This document shows positions 34,443 through 44,770 of a stretch of 64,000 nt of DNA, one piece after another (position 1 is the stretch's first letter; the number at the start of each line of letters is the position of its first letter). This DNA comes from Pseudomonas argentinensis. GTDB lineage: Bacteria; Pseudomonadota; Gammaproteobacteria; Pseudomonadales; Pseudomonadaceae. Under the pieces are notes generated by a model. The model saw nothing but the letters and a program-made list of their open reading frames with translations, made no database searches and was not told the DNA's origin. The DNA lies in NCBI RefSeq assembly GCF_001839655.2, contig NZ_CP056087.1, forward strand, positions 620,001 to 684,000, in the 5' to 3' direction. The translations under genes and the position numbers were made by a program.

Positions 34443-35351
34443 ATGCAAGCGTTGCTGAATGAAATCCTCGACCAGGTTCGCCCGCTGATTGGTCAGGGCA
34501 AGGTCGCCAGCTACATCCCGGCGCTGGCCGAGTTCTCGGCGAACCAGCTGGGTATCGCCGTCTATGGTAACGACGGTGAGCTGTTCACCGCCGGCGATGC
34601 CCATACGCCGTTCTCGATCCAGAGCATTTCCAAGGTGTTCAGCCTGGTGCAGGCCATCCAGCATTCCGGCGAGAGCATCTGGGAGCGCCTGGGCCACGAG
34701 CCGTCGGGCCAGCCGTTCAATTCCCTGCTGCAGTTGGAGCTGGAAAACGGCCGGCCGCGCAACCCCTTCATCAATGCCGGCGCCCTGGTGATCAGCGACA
34801 TCAACCAGTCGCGCTTCGCCGCCCCGGCGCTGTCGATGCGCGACTTCGTGCGGCGCCTGTCGGGCAACCCCCATGTGCTGATCGACCGGCATATCGCCGA
34901 CTCCGAATACCAGCACCGCGCGCGCAACGCGGCCATGGCCTACCTGATGCAGTCGTTCGGCAACTTTCACAACGACGTCGAGATGGTGTTGCGCAATTAC
35001 TTCAGCTACTGCGCCCTGAGCATGAGCTGCGTGGACCTGGTCAAGGCCTTCTGCTTCCTGGCCCGCGACGGTTTCTGCAAGCACAGCGGCGAGCAGATCC
35101 TCAGCGCGCGGCAGACCCAGCAGGTCAACTCGATCATGGCCACCAGCGGGCTGTACGACGAGGCCGGCAACTTCGCCTACCGCGTGGGCCTGCCGGGCAA
35201 GAGCGGCGTCGGTGGCGGCATCGTCGCCATCGTGCCGGGGCAGTACACGATTTGCGTGTGGTCGCCGGAGCTCAACAAGGCGGGCAACTCCCTGGCCGGC
35301 ATGGCGGCCCTGGAAGTGCTCAGCGAGCGGATCGGCTGGTCGGTATTCTGA
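34443..35351 (+). CDS. glsA: Glutaminase (GlsA/GlsB family)
   Basis: A 302-residue beta-lactamase-fold glutaminase, converting glutamine to glutamate and ammonia in the cytoplasm. Motifs seen: [12 protein letters not shown] (SxxK, catalytic Ser about 64), [10 protein letters not shown], YSCxS-type [12 protein letters not shown] and [12 protein letters not shown]. The start may be ATG at 34443, with GCGAG 7 nt upstream, or GTG at 34437. The length fits the family. It is one of several amide and acidic amino acid genes in the window. Confidence 0.92.
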   Translation: MQALLNEILDQVRPLIGQGKVASYIPALAEFSANQLGIAVYGNDGELFTAGDAHTPFSIQSISKVFSLVQAIQHSGESIWERLGHEPSGQPFNSLLQLELENGRPRNPFINAGALVISDINQSRFAAPALSMRDFVRRLSGNPHVLIDRHIADSEYQHRARNAAMAYLMQSFGNFHNDVEMVLRNYFSYCALSMSCVDLVKAFCFLARDGFCKHSGEQILSARQTQQVNSIMATSGLYDEAGNFAYRVGLPGKSGVGGGIVAIVPGQYTICVWSPELNKAGNSLAGMAALEVLSERIGWSVF

Positions 35352-35416
35352 GGGAGCGGGATCGAAGCGCGGTTCGATCCCGGCAGGCGTGGGCTGCCCG
35401 AGCGGCAGCCGCGCGG

Positions 35417-35815
35417 TTACTCGGCGTCGCGTTGGGCTTTGCGCAGCATCTTAAGGTCCTGGTCGCTGCAGGTGCCGGCCACCGGGGCGGTCAGGTCATA
35501 GCATGGATGACGGAAACCCATCGGCCAGTAAATGATGCTGTACGGCGGCCAGAAGATCGATACGACGCGAAAACGCGTGCTCAGTTTGCCTTCGGAGATC
35601 GGCTGGCCGGTGGAGGTGTTGGTCAGACGGTACGGCACGCCACCGGCGCGGTTCCAGAAGAATGGGCGAATCTTGACCAGGCCCTGAGGGTGCTGCTCGG
35701 CACGCTCGTTGATGGCAACGGTGCTGTTTTCCGGCAGTTTGAAGAAGGCTTTGGTCGAGCAGCCGGTAATAGCCAGGGCGATCAGAAGGAATACGCTGGA
35801 GCGAAGCAAAGGCAT
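35417..35815 (-). CDS. Small lipoprotein of unknown function
   Basis: A 132-residue predicted lipoprotein. The signal MPLLRSSVFLLIALAITGC ends at Cys19. The mature part has PFFWNRAGGVPYRLTNTSTG and a hydrophobic IFWPPYSIIYWPMGF stretch. I do not recognise a function. It is convergent with the glutaminase gene. Confidence 0.7.
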   Translation of the reverse strand: MPLLRSSVFLLIALAITGCSTKAFFKLPENSTVAINERAEQHPQGLVKIRPFFWNRAGGVPYRLTNTSTGQPISEGKLSTRFRVVSIFWPPYSIIYWPMGFRHPCYDLTAPVAGTCSDQDLKMLRKAQRDAE

Positions 35816-35895
35816 GGGACATCCTTGTAAGTGAGTGTTAAAAACAGGCTGGCTTCCGTCAGCCGGGCGCGACTATACCGACTTTTCGCGCACTA

Positions 35896-36152
35896 GGGTC
35901 TGTTCTCGTTTCACGCACGGCCGCGCCGGAGCCAATTTTTACGCGAGGCAAGGCACGAGATGCCAAGGTTGGCGGGCCAGATGAGCCATGGAGTAACCCG
36001 CATCGCGCAAAAACTGGCCCGGCCCTTCGGGTGGGACGCCTAGGTTGCGCGGGAAACGGCCTCCGCTGTCGTTGCAGGACTTGGCAAGGGAGCGACTAAC
36101 CGGAGGCCATTTCTCCCAGCAACGCGGCTCGCGCTGAAACGGGAACAGCCCC
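35896..36152. repeat. GGGTCTGTT long inverted-repeat element, copy A
   Basis: The left end GGGTCTGTTCTCGTTTCA (35896-35913) and the right end TGAAACGGGAACAGCCCC (36135-36152) are inverted with two mismatches. Inside, AAACGGCCTCCG and CGGAGGCCATTT pair again, and the CAGCAACGCGGCTCGCGCTG end matches copy B (43663-43819). It fills the gap between the lipoprotein and asparaginase genes. Confidence 0.6.
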
Positions 36153-36161
36153 TCCCATGCC

Positions 36162-37145
36162 TTACTCCACGCGCTCGCCACACAGGTCGAGGCTGAACAG
36201 GCGCTCCACCTCGTCCTGCGCCAGGCCCGCCCCGAGCAGGGCGAACAGCTTGCCCAGGGCTGACTCGCGGGTCATGCCGCCCGCCGAGATCAGGCCCGCC
36301 GAGGCCAGCTGGCTCCCCGCCGCGTATACGCCGAACTCCACATGCCCGTGCGCGCACTGGCTGATCGCCGCCAGCACCACGCCGCGGGCATGGGCCGCGC
36401 GCAGCACGCCGAGCAGCTCGGCGTTGTCCGACGGCCCGGTGCCGCTGCCGTAGCATTCCAGCACCAGGCCCTGCACGCCGCTGTCCAGCAGGGCGCGCAG
36501 GTGGCTGGCGCGCAGGCCGGGCACCAGCGGCAGGCTGAGCAGGTTGACCGGCTGGCGCGACTGGCGGAAGTCGATGTGCGCGGGCACTTCGCCCAGGCGC
36601 TCGCCCTGGCGCAGGCGCGGCACCACCTGGAAGGCGTCGAGGGCCTCGCTGCTCAGCTTGCTGACCCGGGCGCCGTGCATCAGCGCGCCGTTGAAGTACA
36701 GGTGCACGCCCAGCGGCACGCCGTGGTGCAGGGCCTGCATGGCGCCGAACAGGTTGGGCCAGGCGTCGCTGTTCTCGGCACCCGCCGGCAGCATCGAGCC
36801 GGTCAGCACCACCGGCACCGGCAGGCCCAGCAATAGGAAGCTCAGGGCGGCGGCGCTGTACGCCAGGGTGTCGGTGCCGTGCAGCACCAGCACGCCGTCG
36901 CAGCCGTCCTGGGTGCCCTGGCGGATCGCCGCGACCATGGCCAGCCAGTTGGCCTGGCTCATGTTGGCACTGTCGATCGGTGGCAGCAGCTCGCGAAAGG
37001 TCCAGGCTGGCAAGCGCTCGGCCTGCCGGGCTTGCTGCGCACGCACGCGCGTCTCGAAACCGGATGCAGGAGCCAGACCGCTGGCGCTGGCCTGCATGCC
37101 GATGGTGCCACCGGTATAGAGCACGAGAATATGGGATGAAGTCAT
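36162..37145 (-). CDS. ansA: L-asparaginase (AnsA-like, cytosolic)
   Basis: A 327-residue asparaginase-family enzyme, aspartate from asparagine. The first catalytic motif is LYTGGTIGM (Thr about 12); the second is VLHGTDTLAYSAAALSF (Thr-Asp about 90). TGSMLPAGAENSDA is also typical. It has no signal peptide, so it is the cytosolic type. The next gene in the direction of transcription is separated by a repeat element. The Na+ symporter gene upstream ends 124 bp before it. Confidence 0.88.
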   Translation of the reverse strand: MTSSHILVLYTGGTIGMQASASGLAPASGFETRVRAQQARQAERLPAWTFRELLPPIDSANMSQANWLAMVAAIRQGTQDGCDGVLVLHGTDTLAYSAAALSFLLLGLPVPVVLTGSMLPAGAENSDAWPNLFGAMQALHHGVPLGVHLYFNGALMHGARVSKLSSEALDAFQVVPRLRQGERLGEVPAHIDFRQSRQPVNLLSLPLVPGLRASHLRALLDSGVQGLVLECYGSGTGPSDNAELLGVLRAAHARGVVLAAISQCAHGHVEFGVYAAGSQLASAGLISAGGMTRESALGKLFALLGAGLAQDEVERLFSLDLCGERVE

Positions 37146-37233
37146 GGATCACCTGAGGGGTGGTCTTGGCGCGGGGCCGTCATCGAGATACTGCACCGTT
37201 GCGCACAGCTGATGCGGCCCGCTGATCAGGGGT

Positions 37234-37256
37234 AGAGCCATGGCGGGCATGGCTCT
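37234..37256. terminator. Possible terminator hairpin downstream of the symporter
   Basis: AGAGCCATG-GCGGG-CATGGCTCT is a perfect 9-bp stem 14 bp after the symporter stop. It lacks a good T tract on the minus strand, so termination strength is doubtful. Confidence 0.45.
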
Positions 37257-37269
37257 GTTTCGCGAGGGC

Positions 37270-38694
37270 TCAGCGCTGCTGAGTGTCCTGGGCAGCTGGC
37301 TGCGGCGGCAGGGCCGGCCAGGAGGTCTTGTCCAGTCTCAGGTCGGCGAACTTGGCAGGGTCGAAGACCGGGGTCTTCACGCCTGCCTTGATCTGCGCGT
37401 CGTAGTCGTTCATCAGGCGCAGGCCGGTCTTGAACAGCAGGGCCATGGCGATCAGGTTGACGATGGCCAGCAGGCCCATGGTCAGGTCGGCGAAACCGAA
37501 GACGGTGCCCAGATCCTGGGTCGAACCCCACATCACCAGCACGATCACCAGCACGCGGTAGAACTGCAGCATCGCGCGGCTCTTGCTGAAGAAGCCCAGG
37601 GCGTTTTCACCCAGGTAGTAGTTGTAGATCAGGGTGGTGAACACGAACAGGCTCAGTGCCACGCTGATGAACACGCGGCCCCACTCGCCGACAATGGCGG
37701 CCAGAGCACTCTGGGTGAGGATCACGCCGCCCACTTCGCTACCCGGCGAGTAGGTGCCCGACAGCAGGATGATCATGGCGGTGCAGGTGCAGATGATCAG
37801 GGTGTCGATGAACACGCTCAGCGACTGCACCACGCCCTGGGCGGCCGGGTGCGGCACTTCGGCCACGGCAGCCACGTTCGGGGCGCTGCCCAGGCCGGCT
37901 TCGTTGGAGAACAGGCCGCGCTTGACGCCCATGATGATCGCCGCACCGATGCCGCCGGCGAAGGCTGGCTCGAGGCCAAAGGCGCTGCGGACGATGAGCA
38001 TGAAGGTTTCCGGCACCTGGCTGATGTTGCTGCCGATCACGAACAGGGCGATGGCGATGTAGGAACCGGCCATGACCGGAACCAGAACATCGGCGAACTT
38101 GGCGATGCGCTTGATGCCGCCAAAGATGATCAGGCCGATGATGCACACCAGCACGATACCGCTGACCCACACCGGGATACCGAAGGTGTCATGCATGGAG
38201 CTGGCGACGGTGAACGACTGCAGGGCATTGAAGCCGAAGCCGAAGGTGACCAGCAGCAGGATCGAGAAGACGATGGCCATCCAGCGCTGGCCAAGGCCAT
38301 GCAGGATGTAGAAGGCCGGGCCGCCACGGTAGGTGCCGTCGCCTTCGTTCTGCTTGTACAGCTGCGCCAGGGAGCACTCGAAATAGCTGGTGGCCATGCC
38401 GACCAGCGCAACCAGCCACATCCAGAACACCGCGCCTGGGCCGCCCAGGGTAATGGCCACGGCCACACCGGCGATGTTACCGGCGCCAACCCGGCCGGCC
38501 ACGCTGAGCATCAGTGCCTGGAACGAGCTGAGCTGACCCGGCTTGCGTTGCAACGCCTGGCCGAAGATCTGGAACATGCTGGTGAAATAACGGAATTGCA
38601 CGAAGCGAGAACGGATGCTGAAGTAGAGCCCGAGGCCAACCAGCATGACGATCAGCACTTTGCTCCAGATAAGGTCGTTCAATAAATCGAGCAT
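37270..38694 (-). CDS. Alanine/glycine:Na+ symporter (AGCS family)
   Basis: A 474-residue membrane transporter. Signatures: GRVGAGNIAGVAVAITLGGP and KRGLFSNEAGLGSAPNVAAV. The start at 38694 (MLDLLNDLIWSKVLI) follows AGGAAGAG; 41 extra residues of the longer frame are unlikely. The mRNA leader CUAAUAACAACAGGAAG (38701-38716, complement) is a strong Hfq/Crc motif over the ribosome binding site. It is divergent from an XRE-family regulator gene. It is only distantly like the family member at 23985. Confidence 0.9.
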   Translation of the reverse strand: MLDLLNDLIWSKVLIVMLVGLGLYFSIRSRFVQFRYFTSMFQIFGQALQRKPGQLSSFQALMLSVAGRVGAGNIAGVAVAITLGGPGAVFWMWLVALVGMATSYFECSLAQLYKQNEGDGTYRGGPAFYILHGLGQRWMAIVFSILLLVTFGFGFNALQSFTVASSMHDTFGIPVWVSGIVLVCIIGLIIFGGIKRIAKFADVLVPVMAGSYIAIALFVIGSNISQVPETFMLIVRSAFGLEPAFAGGIGAAIIMGVKRGLFSNEAGLGSAPNVAAVAEVPHPAAQGVVQSLSVFIDTLIICTCTAMIILLSGTYSPGSEVGGVILTQSALAAIVGEWGRVFISVALSLFVFTTLIYNYYLGENALGFFSKSRAMLQFYRVLVIVLVMWGSTQDLGTVFGFADLTMGLLAIVNLIAMALLFKTGLRLMNDYDAQIKAGVKTPVFDPAKFADLRLDKTSWPALPPQPAAQDTQQR

Positions 38695-38700
38695 GACACT

Positions 38701-38716
38701 CTTCCTGTTGTTATTA
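38701..38716 (-). promoter_or_regulatory. Hfq/Crc motif over the symporter ribosome binding site
   Basis: The minus-strand mRNA reads AAUAACAACAGGAAG, AAN triplets running into the Shine-Dalgarno site, 7-22 nt before the start codon. Confidence 0.6.
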
Positions 38717-38863
38717 GGGGTGTAGGTATGAACCGCGCGCTCGCCAGGCGCCCGGCATGGCGCTACCCGGGCGATGTTCATCGAGTAGACGGCGGACGCG
38801 GGTTTACTGGCCGCCATGGTTGGTCAAAGGCATCGGAGCGGCAATTTCGCGGGTCGATCCTAT

Positions 38864-38894
38864 GTGACGCGACCTGATGCTACAATCACGTCAC
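38864..38894. promoter_or_regulatory. Possible operator/promoter between symporter and XRE regulator
   Basis: GTGACG (38864-38869) and CGTCAC (38889-38894) are inverted and flank a TACAAT -10-like box (38881-38886), 20-30 bp before the regulator start. It may be an autoregulatory operator. Confidence 0.35.
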
Positions 38895-38914
38895 TCGCAT
38901 CATCTGAGCCGCTC

Positions 38915-39727
38915 ATGTCCAGTTACCTTGGGGAAAATCTCCGCCTGTTGTGCAGCCACTACCGTTCCATTGCGGAGGTGTGCCGCAAGGTGGGCATCAA
39001 TCGCGCGCAGTTCAACAAGTACCTGTCTGGAGAGAGCCAGCCCACGGCCTACAACCTCAAGCGAATCGGCGATTTCTTCGGCGTCGAGGGCTATGAGCTG
39101 GGCTTGCCCGGCGACCAGTTCGCACGCTTGATCGGTGCACGCGGCGCGCAGATCGGCGCACCAGCCGAGCAGGACCCGTTACACGCAATGTTACAGCCGC
39201 TGCGTGAACAGTCCGGCGACCTGACCCGGTACTGCGGTTACTACTTCGAATACGCCAACTGCATGTCGGTGCCAGGCACCATCCTGCTGTCACTGGTGCA
39301 TATGCGCGAGGAGGGCGGCGCCTTCCTGTTCGAGCGCCAGGAACGTCAGGTGCTCTCCACCGGCGGGCCGGCCGAGGAGTCGGCGCGCTGCCGCTACCTG
39401 GGCGCCGCGTTCCAGCTGCAGGATCGCCTGTTTCTCATCGATTACGAGTCGCTGACGGTCAACGAGATGAGCCAGACCATCCTGATCCCCAGCTTCAAGA
39501 GTCGTATCACCCGCCTCAACGGCCTGAAGACCGGCGTGTCCAGCGGTGACCGCCGTACGCCGGCCTGCACCCGGGTGGTCTGGGAGTTTCTCGGGACCGA
39601 GATCAACCGCATCAGCACCTACCGCCAGGTGATGCTCTACCAGCCGGACGATCCGCGCATCGACGAGGACATCCGCCAGCGCCTGGCCCAGGCGCCGGTT
39701 CGTGAGGGGTTGTTCGAGGTGGAGTGA
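38915..39727 (+). CDS. XRE-family helix-turn-helix regulator
   Basis: A 270-residue protein. The N-terminal helix-turn-helix (about 5-62) has EVCRKVGINRAQFNKYLSGE followed by SQPTAYNLKRIGDFFGV. The long C-terminal part (about 90-265) resembles no domain I can name and probably senses a ligand. The start at 38915 (MSSYLGENLRLL) is chosen over 38816 because the domain begins there. Its divergent position suggests it controls the alanine/glycine symporter. Confidence 0.8.
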   Translation: MSSYLGENLRLLCSHYRSIAEVCRKVGINRAQFNKYLSGESQPTAYNLKRIGDFFGVEGYELGLPGDQFARLIGARGAQIGAPAEQDPLHAMLQPLREQSGDLTRYCGYYFEYANCMSVPGTILLSLVHMREEGGAFLFERQERQVLSTGGPAEESARCRYLGAAFQLQDRLFLIDYESLTVNEMSQTILIPSFKSRITRLNGLKTGVSSGDRRTPACTRVVWEFLGTEINRISTYRQVMLYQPDDPRIDEDIRQRLAQAPVREGLFEVE

Positions 39728-39864
39728 GTGGGGGCTGGCGAAGTGCCGAGCGGCTGTTTCGTGGCGGGAGCGGCCGGTCGGGCGCTTTGCCTTTTTGATG
39801 CTCCTCATGCCACAAAATTAGCAGGCGACACCAATCGCCCCTTCAGGAGGCCGAGCGGAATCGT

Positions 39865-40145
39865 TGTGGAAAGGGCCGGGCGGGTAGCCTTGAGCGACAT
39901 GGATGTCGCGAGAGGCTAGGCGCCCCCACCGGATGGGCCAAGGATGGCCCTTCGTGGGAAGCCGCCTAGGCCCGGCCCTCGGAACAATGATGAAGCGAGG
40001 GTACCCCAGCGAAGCTGGGGCCGGATGTCGGGGCTGGACCTTTTGGTTTCTTTTGGCGGGGCCGGCCATCCGGGCGATGCCAAAAGAAACCCGCTCGTCA
40101 GAGCGGAACCGAACGGACGAACAACGCGATAACTCTGGCAAACCA
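39865..40145. repeat. Multi-hairpin structured repeat element
   Basis: About 280 bp with nested dyads. An outer stem GGGCCGGGC/GCCCGGCCC (39873-39881, 39970-39978) encloses GCGACAT-GG-ATGTCGC (39894-39909) and GGGCCA/TGGCCC (39935-39950). Then come CCCCAGC-GAA-GCTGGGG (40004-40020), a perfect 12-bp inverted repeat GGTTTCTTTTGG/CCAAAAGAAACC (40045-40056, 40080-40091) and CCGCTC-GTCA-GAGCGG (40091-40106). I recall very similar sequence at many sites in other Pseudomonas genomes. Short reading frames over it on both strands are not credible genes. Confidence 0.65.
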
Positions 40146-40183
40146 CAGCTCACGTAAAGGATGCGGAGCGACCAGGCCTAGAA

Positions 40184-40211
40184 ACCTCGCGGCTAAAGCC
40201 GCTCCCACAAG
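40184..40211. repeat. Single REP-type palindrome
   Basis: CTCGCGGCTAAAGCCGCTCC followed by CACAAGG: a short palindrome of the common Pseudomonas REP type (GCGGCTAAAGCCGC), in the gap after the structured repeat. Confidence 0.6.
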
Positions 40212-40267
40212 GTTGCTGAAAGCCAGCTTCTGCCTTTATCTGTAAAGGCATGGCCGTACTGCCGCTA

Positions 40268-41032
40268 TCAGCACAGCTCCGGGTGTTTGCTGCAGGTGCC
40301 GTAGCCTTCGGCCTTCATCTGCTCCAGCGCCTGTTGCAGGCGGTCGACCACTTCGTCCGGCGTTTCCAGGTTGAGCGCCAGGTACATGTCCGAGCGGTCG
40401 ACGATCAGCACCGTGCGCAGCCCGCTTACGCCGGCCTGGTTGGCGTGATAACGCCATACCGGGTCGGTGGTGGCCCACAGGTCGATCTTGCCGCCGGTGA
40501 GTTTGGCGATGTTTTCCTGGTCACGCAGGGCGTTGCTCGGTTGCAGACCCGCCCGCTCCAGGGCCTGGCTGACCGCGCCGTCCTTGTAGCTACCGATGCG
40601 GTACTGGCGCGCCTGATCGAGGCTCGCCAGGTTGGTGATCTTCGGGTCGGCTGCCACCAGCACGCCCTCTACCTTGGCGATCGGGCCGACCCACTTGAAC
40701 AGTGGCCGGCGCGCCTCGCTCATGGACGTGGAGAACAGGCCGTAGTTGGCATGGGCCAGGGTATCGTCGTACACGCGGCTCCATGGGAAGCGCAGGGTCA
40801 TGGTGTAGGCAATGCCGGCGCGCTTGAACATCTCGCGCACGATGGTGGTGCTGACGCCATGGATATTGGCGTCGCGGGCGAAATTCTTGTTCTGCTCGGC
40901 CATGTTGAAGGGCGGGAAGTTTTCGGTCTGCAGCACCACCTTGTAGTCAGGCGGCAACTCGGCCTGGGCAGGCAGGACGAATAGGCTGGAAACGGCAAGC
41001 AGGCCGGCAAACCATGCGGCGTTGACACTCAT
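40268..41032 (-). CDS. Orphan periplasmic substrate-binding protein (tandem copy 1)
   Basis: A 254-residue family 3-like binding protein with a signal peptide (about 1-24, ending LPAQA). It has VVLQTENFPPFNMAEQNKNF and RIGSYKDGAVSQALERAGLQ. The C-terminus YGTCSKHPELC holds two cysteines six residues apart, likely a disulfide. It is about 80% similar by eye to the gene at 41180. No permease or ATPase is nearby, so it may feed a distant transporter or act in sensing. CUAACAAGGAG over the ribosome binding site is a weak Hfq/Crc motif. Confidence 0.8.
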   Translation of the reverse strand: MSVNAAWFAGLLAVSSLFVLPAQAELPPDYKVVLQTENFPPFNMAEQNKNFARDANIHGVSTTIVREMFKRAGIAYTMTLRFPWSRVYDDTLAHANYGLFSTSMSEARRPLFKWVGPIAKVEGVLVAADPKITNLASLDQARQYRIGSYKDGAVSQALERAGLQPSNALRDQENIAKLTGGKIDLWATTDPVWRYHANQAGVSGLRTVLIVDRSDMYLALNLETPDEVVDRLQQALEQMKAEGYGTCSKHPELC

Positions 41033-41106
41033 TGGAACGACTCCTTGTTAGGCCGCTGCCCTTTTAGCGTGCCGCCGCGTAAACGGCAATGAGTCGTGAT
41101 GAGCAG

Positions 41107-41135
41107 AGCCCCAGACTGTGAACCGGTCTGGGGCT
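41107..41135. terminator. Hairpin terminator between the tandem binding-protein genes
   Basis: AGCCCCAGAC and GTCTGGGGCT form a perfect 10-bp stem with a 9-nt loop. It follows the minus-strand gene at 41180, though its T-rich side (CTTTTG) faces the plus direction. Confidence 0.6.
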
Positions 41136-41179
41136 TTTGATCGATGCCGGGCGCCGGCCGTTGCGGCGGCGCGTCGCCG

Positions 41180-41947
41180 TCAACACAGCTCCGGGTGCTT
41201 GTTGCAGGTACCGTAGCCCTCGGTCTTCATCTGGTCCAGCGCCTGTTGCAGGCGCGAGACGACTTCGTCCGGCGTATCGAGGTTGAGCGCCAGGTAGAGG
41301 TCGGCGCGGTCGAAGGTCAGTACGTTGCGCAGGCCGGTGACGCCCGCCTGGCGAGCCTGGTAGCGCCACACCGGGTCGGTGGTGCCCCACAGGTCGATCT
41401 TGCCACCGGTGAGCTTGGCGATGTTCTCCTGGTCGCGCAGGGTGTTGTTCGGCTGCAGCCCGGCCTTTTCCAGGGCCTGGGCAGCGGCGCTGTCCTTGTA
41501 GCTGCCGATGCGGTACTGGCGCGCCTGCTCCAGGCTCGTCAGGTTGGGAATGGCGGAGCCAGGCGCGGCCAGCAGCACCCGCTCGACCTTGGCGATCGGG
41601 CCGACCCACTTGAACAGCGGGCGCCGCGCCTCGTTCATCGAGGTGGAGAACAGGCCATGGTTGGCATTGGTCAGGGTGGCATCGTAGACCCGGCTCCAGG
41701 GGAAGCGCAGGGTCAGGGTGTAGTCGATGCCGGCGCGCTTGAACATCTCGCGCACTATGGTGGTGCTGACGCCCTGAATGTTGGCGTCACGGGCGAAGTT
41801 CTTGTCGTTGTCGGCCATGTTGAACGGCGGAAAGTTTTCCGTTTGTAACACGACCTGGTAGCCAGACGGCAATTCGGCCTGGGCGGGGAGTGCGACAGCG
41901 CCTGATAGGGACAGCAAGCACAGCAGCCATGCAGTTTTGACGGTCAT
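41180..41947 (-). CDS. Orphan periplasmic substrate-binding protein (tandem copy 2)
   Basis: A 255-residue paralogue of the protein at 40268, with a signal peptide ending LPAQA and the same C-terminal pattern, YGTCNKHPELC. Differences cluster around the presumed ligand loop (AAPGSAIPNLTSLEQARQ against AADPKITNLASLDQARQ), where this copy is one residue longer. The start at 41947 (MTVKTAWLLCLLSL) gives a proper signal peptide. Each copy has its own hairpin terminator, so they may be expressed separately. Confidence 0.8.
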   Translation of the reverse strand: MTVKTAWLLCLLSLSGAVALPAQAELPSGYQVVLQTENFPPFNMADNDKNFARDANIQGVSTTIVREMFKRAGIDYTLTLRFPWSRVYDATLTNANHGLFSTSMNEARRPLFKWVGPIAKVERVLLAAPGSAIPNLTSLEQARQYRIGSYKDSAAAQALEKAGLQPNNTLRDQENIAKLTGGKIDLWGTTDPVWRYQARQAGVTGLRNVLTFDRADLYLALNLDTPDEVVSRLQQALDQMKTEGYGTCNKHPELC

Positions 41948-42024
41948 GGGGCGACTTCTCTTTATAAGGACTGTTGCCCTTTTAGCCTGCGCGCAGGCAA
42001 ACGGCAATCGGTCCTTGAATAAAG

Positions 42025-42059
42025 CGAAGCCCCGCAGCGCTGAGCGGTACGGGGCTTCG
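42025..42059 (-). terminator. Terminator of aspA
   Basis: CGAAGCCCCG and CGGGGCTTCG form a 10-bp stem 14 bp after the aspA stop, followed on the minus strand by CTTTATTC. Confidence 0.75.
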
Positions 42060-42072
42060 GGTCGAGCGGTGC

Positions 42073-43530
<1,458 letters not shown>

Positions 43531-43662
43531 GATGTCTAGATTCTCGTAAAGGCGCGGAAGATGCCGCGATGGGCCAAAGAATAAGGCTTGAGCGCTGGTG
43601 GCGGCCAATGCTGTTGTTTGCTGACCTATGCATAATCGGCATAATGTGGCTGTGACCTTTTT

Positions 43663-43819
43663 GGGTCTGTTGACGTTTCAGCACGACCCTTCAGGTTGCA
43701 CGGGAAATCTCGCCATGCGTTGGAGGACTTGAAGAGGGAGCACCATTTCCTGCGTCCTCCGCCTCGCCTGGCGAGATTTCTCGCAGCAACGCGGCTTGCG
43801 CTGAAACGTCAACAGACCC
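43663..43819. repeat. GGGTCTGTT long inverted-repeat element, copy B
   Basis: The ends GGGTCTGTTGACGTTTCAGC (43663-43682) and its exact inverse (43800-43819) form a perfect 20-bp inverted repeat. Inside, GAAATCTCGCCA (43704-43715) pairs with TGGCGAGATTTC (43769-43780), and GGAGGAC (43722-43728) with GTCCTCC (43754-43760). The 157-bp element is therefore one long nested hairpin. It lies between aspA and the LysR gene and is related to copy A at 35896. Confidence 0.75.
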
Positions 43820-43865
43820 TAATGCACCAAACGTGTGCGCAGGCCTGCAGGAGTGGAGAGCGCCG

Positions 43866-44768
43866 ATGAACCTGGAAACCAAATGGCTGGAAGACTTCGT
43901 TACCCTGGCCGCCACCCGCAGCTTTTCGGCCGCGGCGCAAAAGCGCTTCGTGACCCAGCCGGCGTTCAGCCGCCGCATTCAGAGTCTGGAGGCGGTGCTT
44001 GGCCTGACCTTGGTCAACCGCTCGCGCACACCAATCGAGCTGACCGAGTCCGGCCAGCTGTTCCTGCTCACCGCGCGCAGCATGGTCGAGCAGCTGGGGG
44101 AGGTGGTGCGCCACCTGCATCATCTCGAGGGGCAGCAGGGCGAGGCCCTGCAGATTGCTGCCGCCCACTCCCTGGTATTCGGCTTCTTCCCGCAATGGAT
44201 CGCCCGCCTGCGCCGAGACGGCCTGCCGCTGACCACCCGGCTGGTGGCGACCAACGTCGGTGAGGCGGTGCACTCGCTGCGCGAAGGCACCTGCGACCTG
44301 ATCCTCGCCTACCACGATCAGGACGCCGCCGTGCAGCTGGCCCCCGATCTGTTCCCGTCACTGCCCTTGGGCGTCAGCGAGATGCTGCCGGTCTGCGCCG
44401 TGGATGAGCAGGGCACGCCGCTCTTCGACCTGGACGCCGGTCAGAGCGTACCGCTGCTGGCCTACAGCGCCGGCACCTACCTGGGCCGCTCGGTGAACCT
44501 GCTGCTGCGCCAGCGCGCCCTGCGTTCCACCACCGTACATGAAACGGCCATGGCCGACAGCCTCAAGGCCATGGCCCTGCAAGGCCTGGGCGTGGCCTGG
44601 GTGCCGCGGCTGTCGATGAACGCCGAGCTGGCGCGGGGCGAGCTGGTGGTGTGCGGCAAGGAGCACTGGCATATCCCGCTGGAAATCCGCCTGTACCGCT
44701 GGAGCATGTCGCGCAAGGCGGCGGTGCGCCTGTTGTGGCGCAAGCTGGAAGGAGGGGTGGGGCGGTAG
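43866..44768 (+). CDS. LysR family regulator (HypT/YjiE-like)
   Basis: A 300-residue LysR-type regulator. The helix-turn-helix is at about 5-65 (WLEDFVTLAATRSFSAAAQK, then FVTQPAFSRRIQSLEAVLG). The N-terminus NLETKWLEDFVTL recalls E. coli YjiE (HypT), but equivalence is not shown. The start at 43866 follows GGAGAG. It is divergent from aspA and may regulate it. It is followed by a heptad repeat array that runs to the end of aauR. Confidence 0.8.
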   Translation: MNLETKWLEDFVTLAATRSFSAAAQKRFVTQPAFSRRIQSLEAVLGLTLVNRSRTPIELTESGQLFLLTARSMVEQLGEVVRHLHHLEGQQGEALQIAAAHSLVFGFFPQWIARLRRDGLPLTTRLVATNVGEAVHSLREGTCDLILAYHDQDAAVQLAPDLFPSLPLGVSEMLPVCAVDEQGTPLFDLDAGQSVPLLAYSAGTYLGRSVNLLLRQRALRSTTVHETAMADSLKAMALQGLGVAWVPRLSMNAELARGELVVCGKEHWHIPLEIRLYRWSMSRKAAVRLLWRKLEGGVGR

Positions 44769-44770
44769 AG

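Noticed and set aside
39818..40157. Overlapping reading frames of 60-110 codons on both strands
   Set aside because: They fall in the multi-hairpin repeat element; all frames are open because of its palindromic composition, and none has a start site or family motif.
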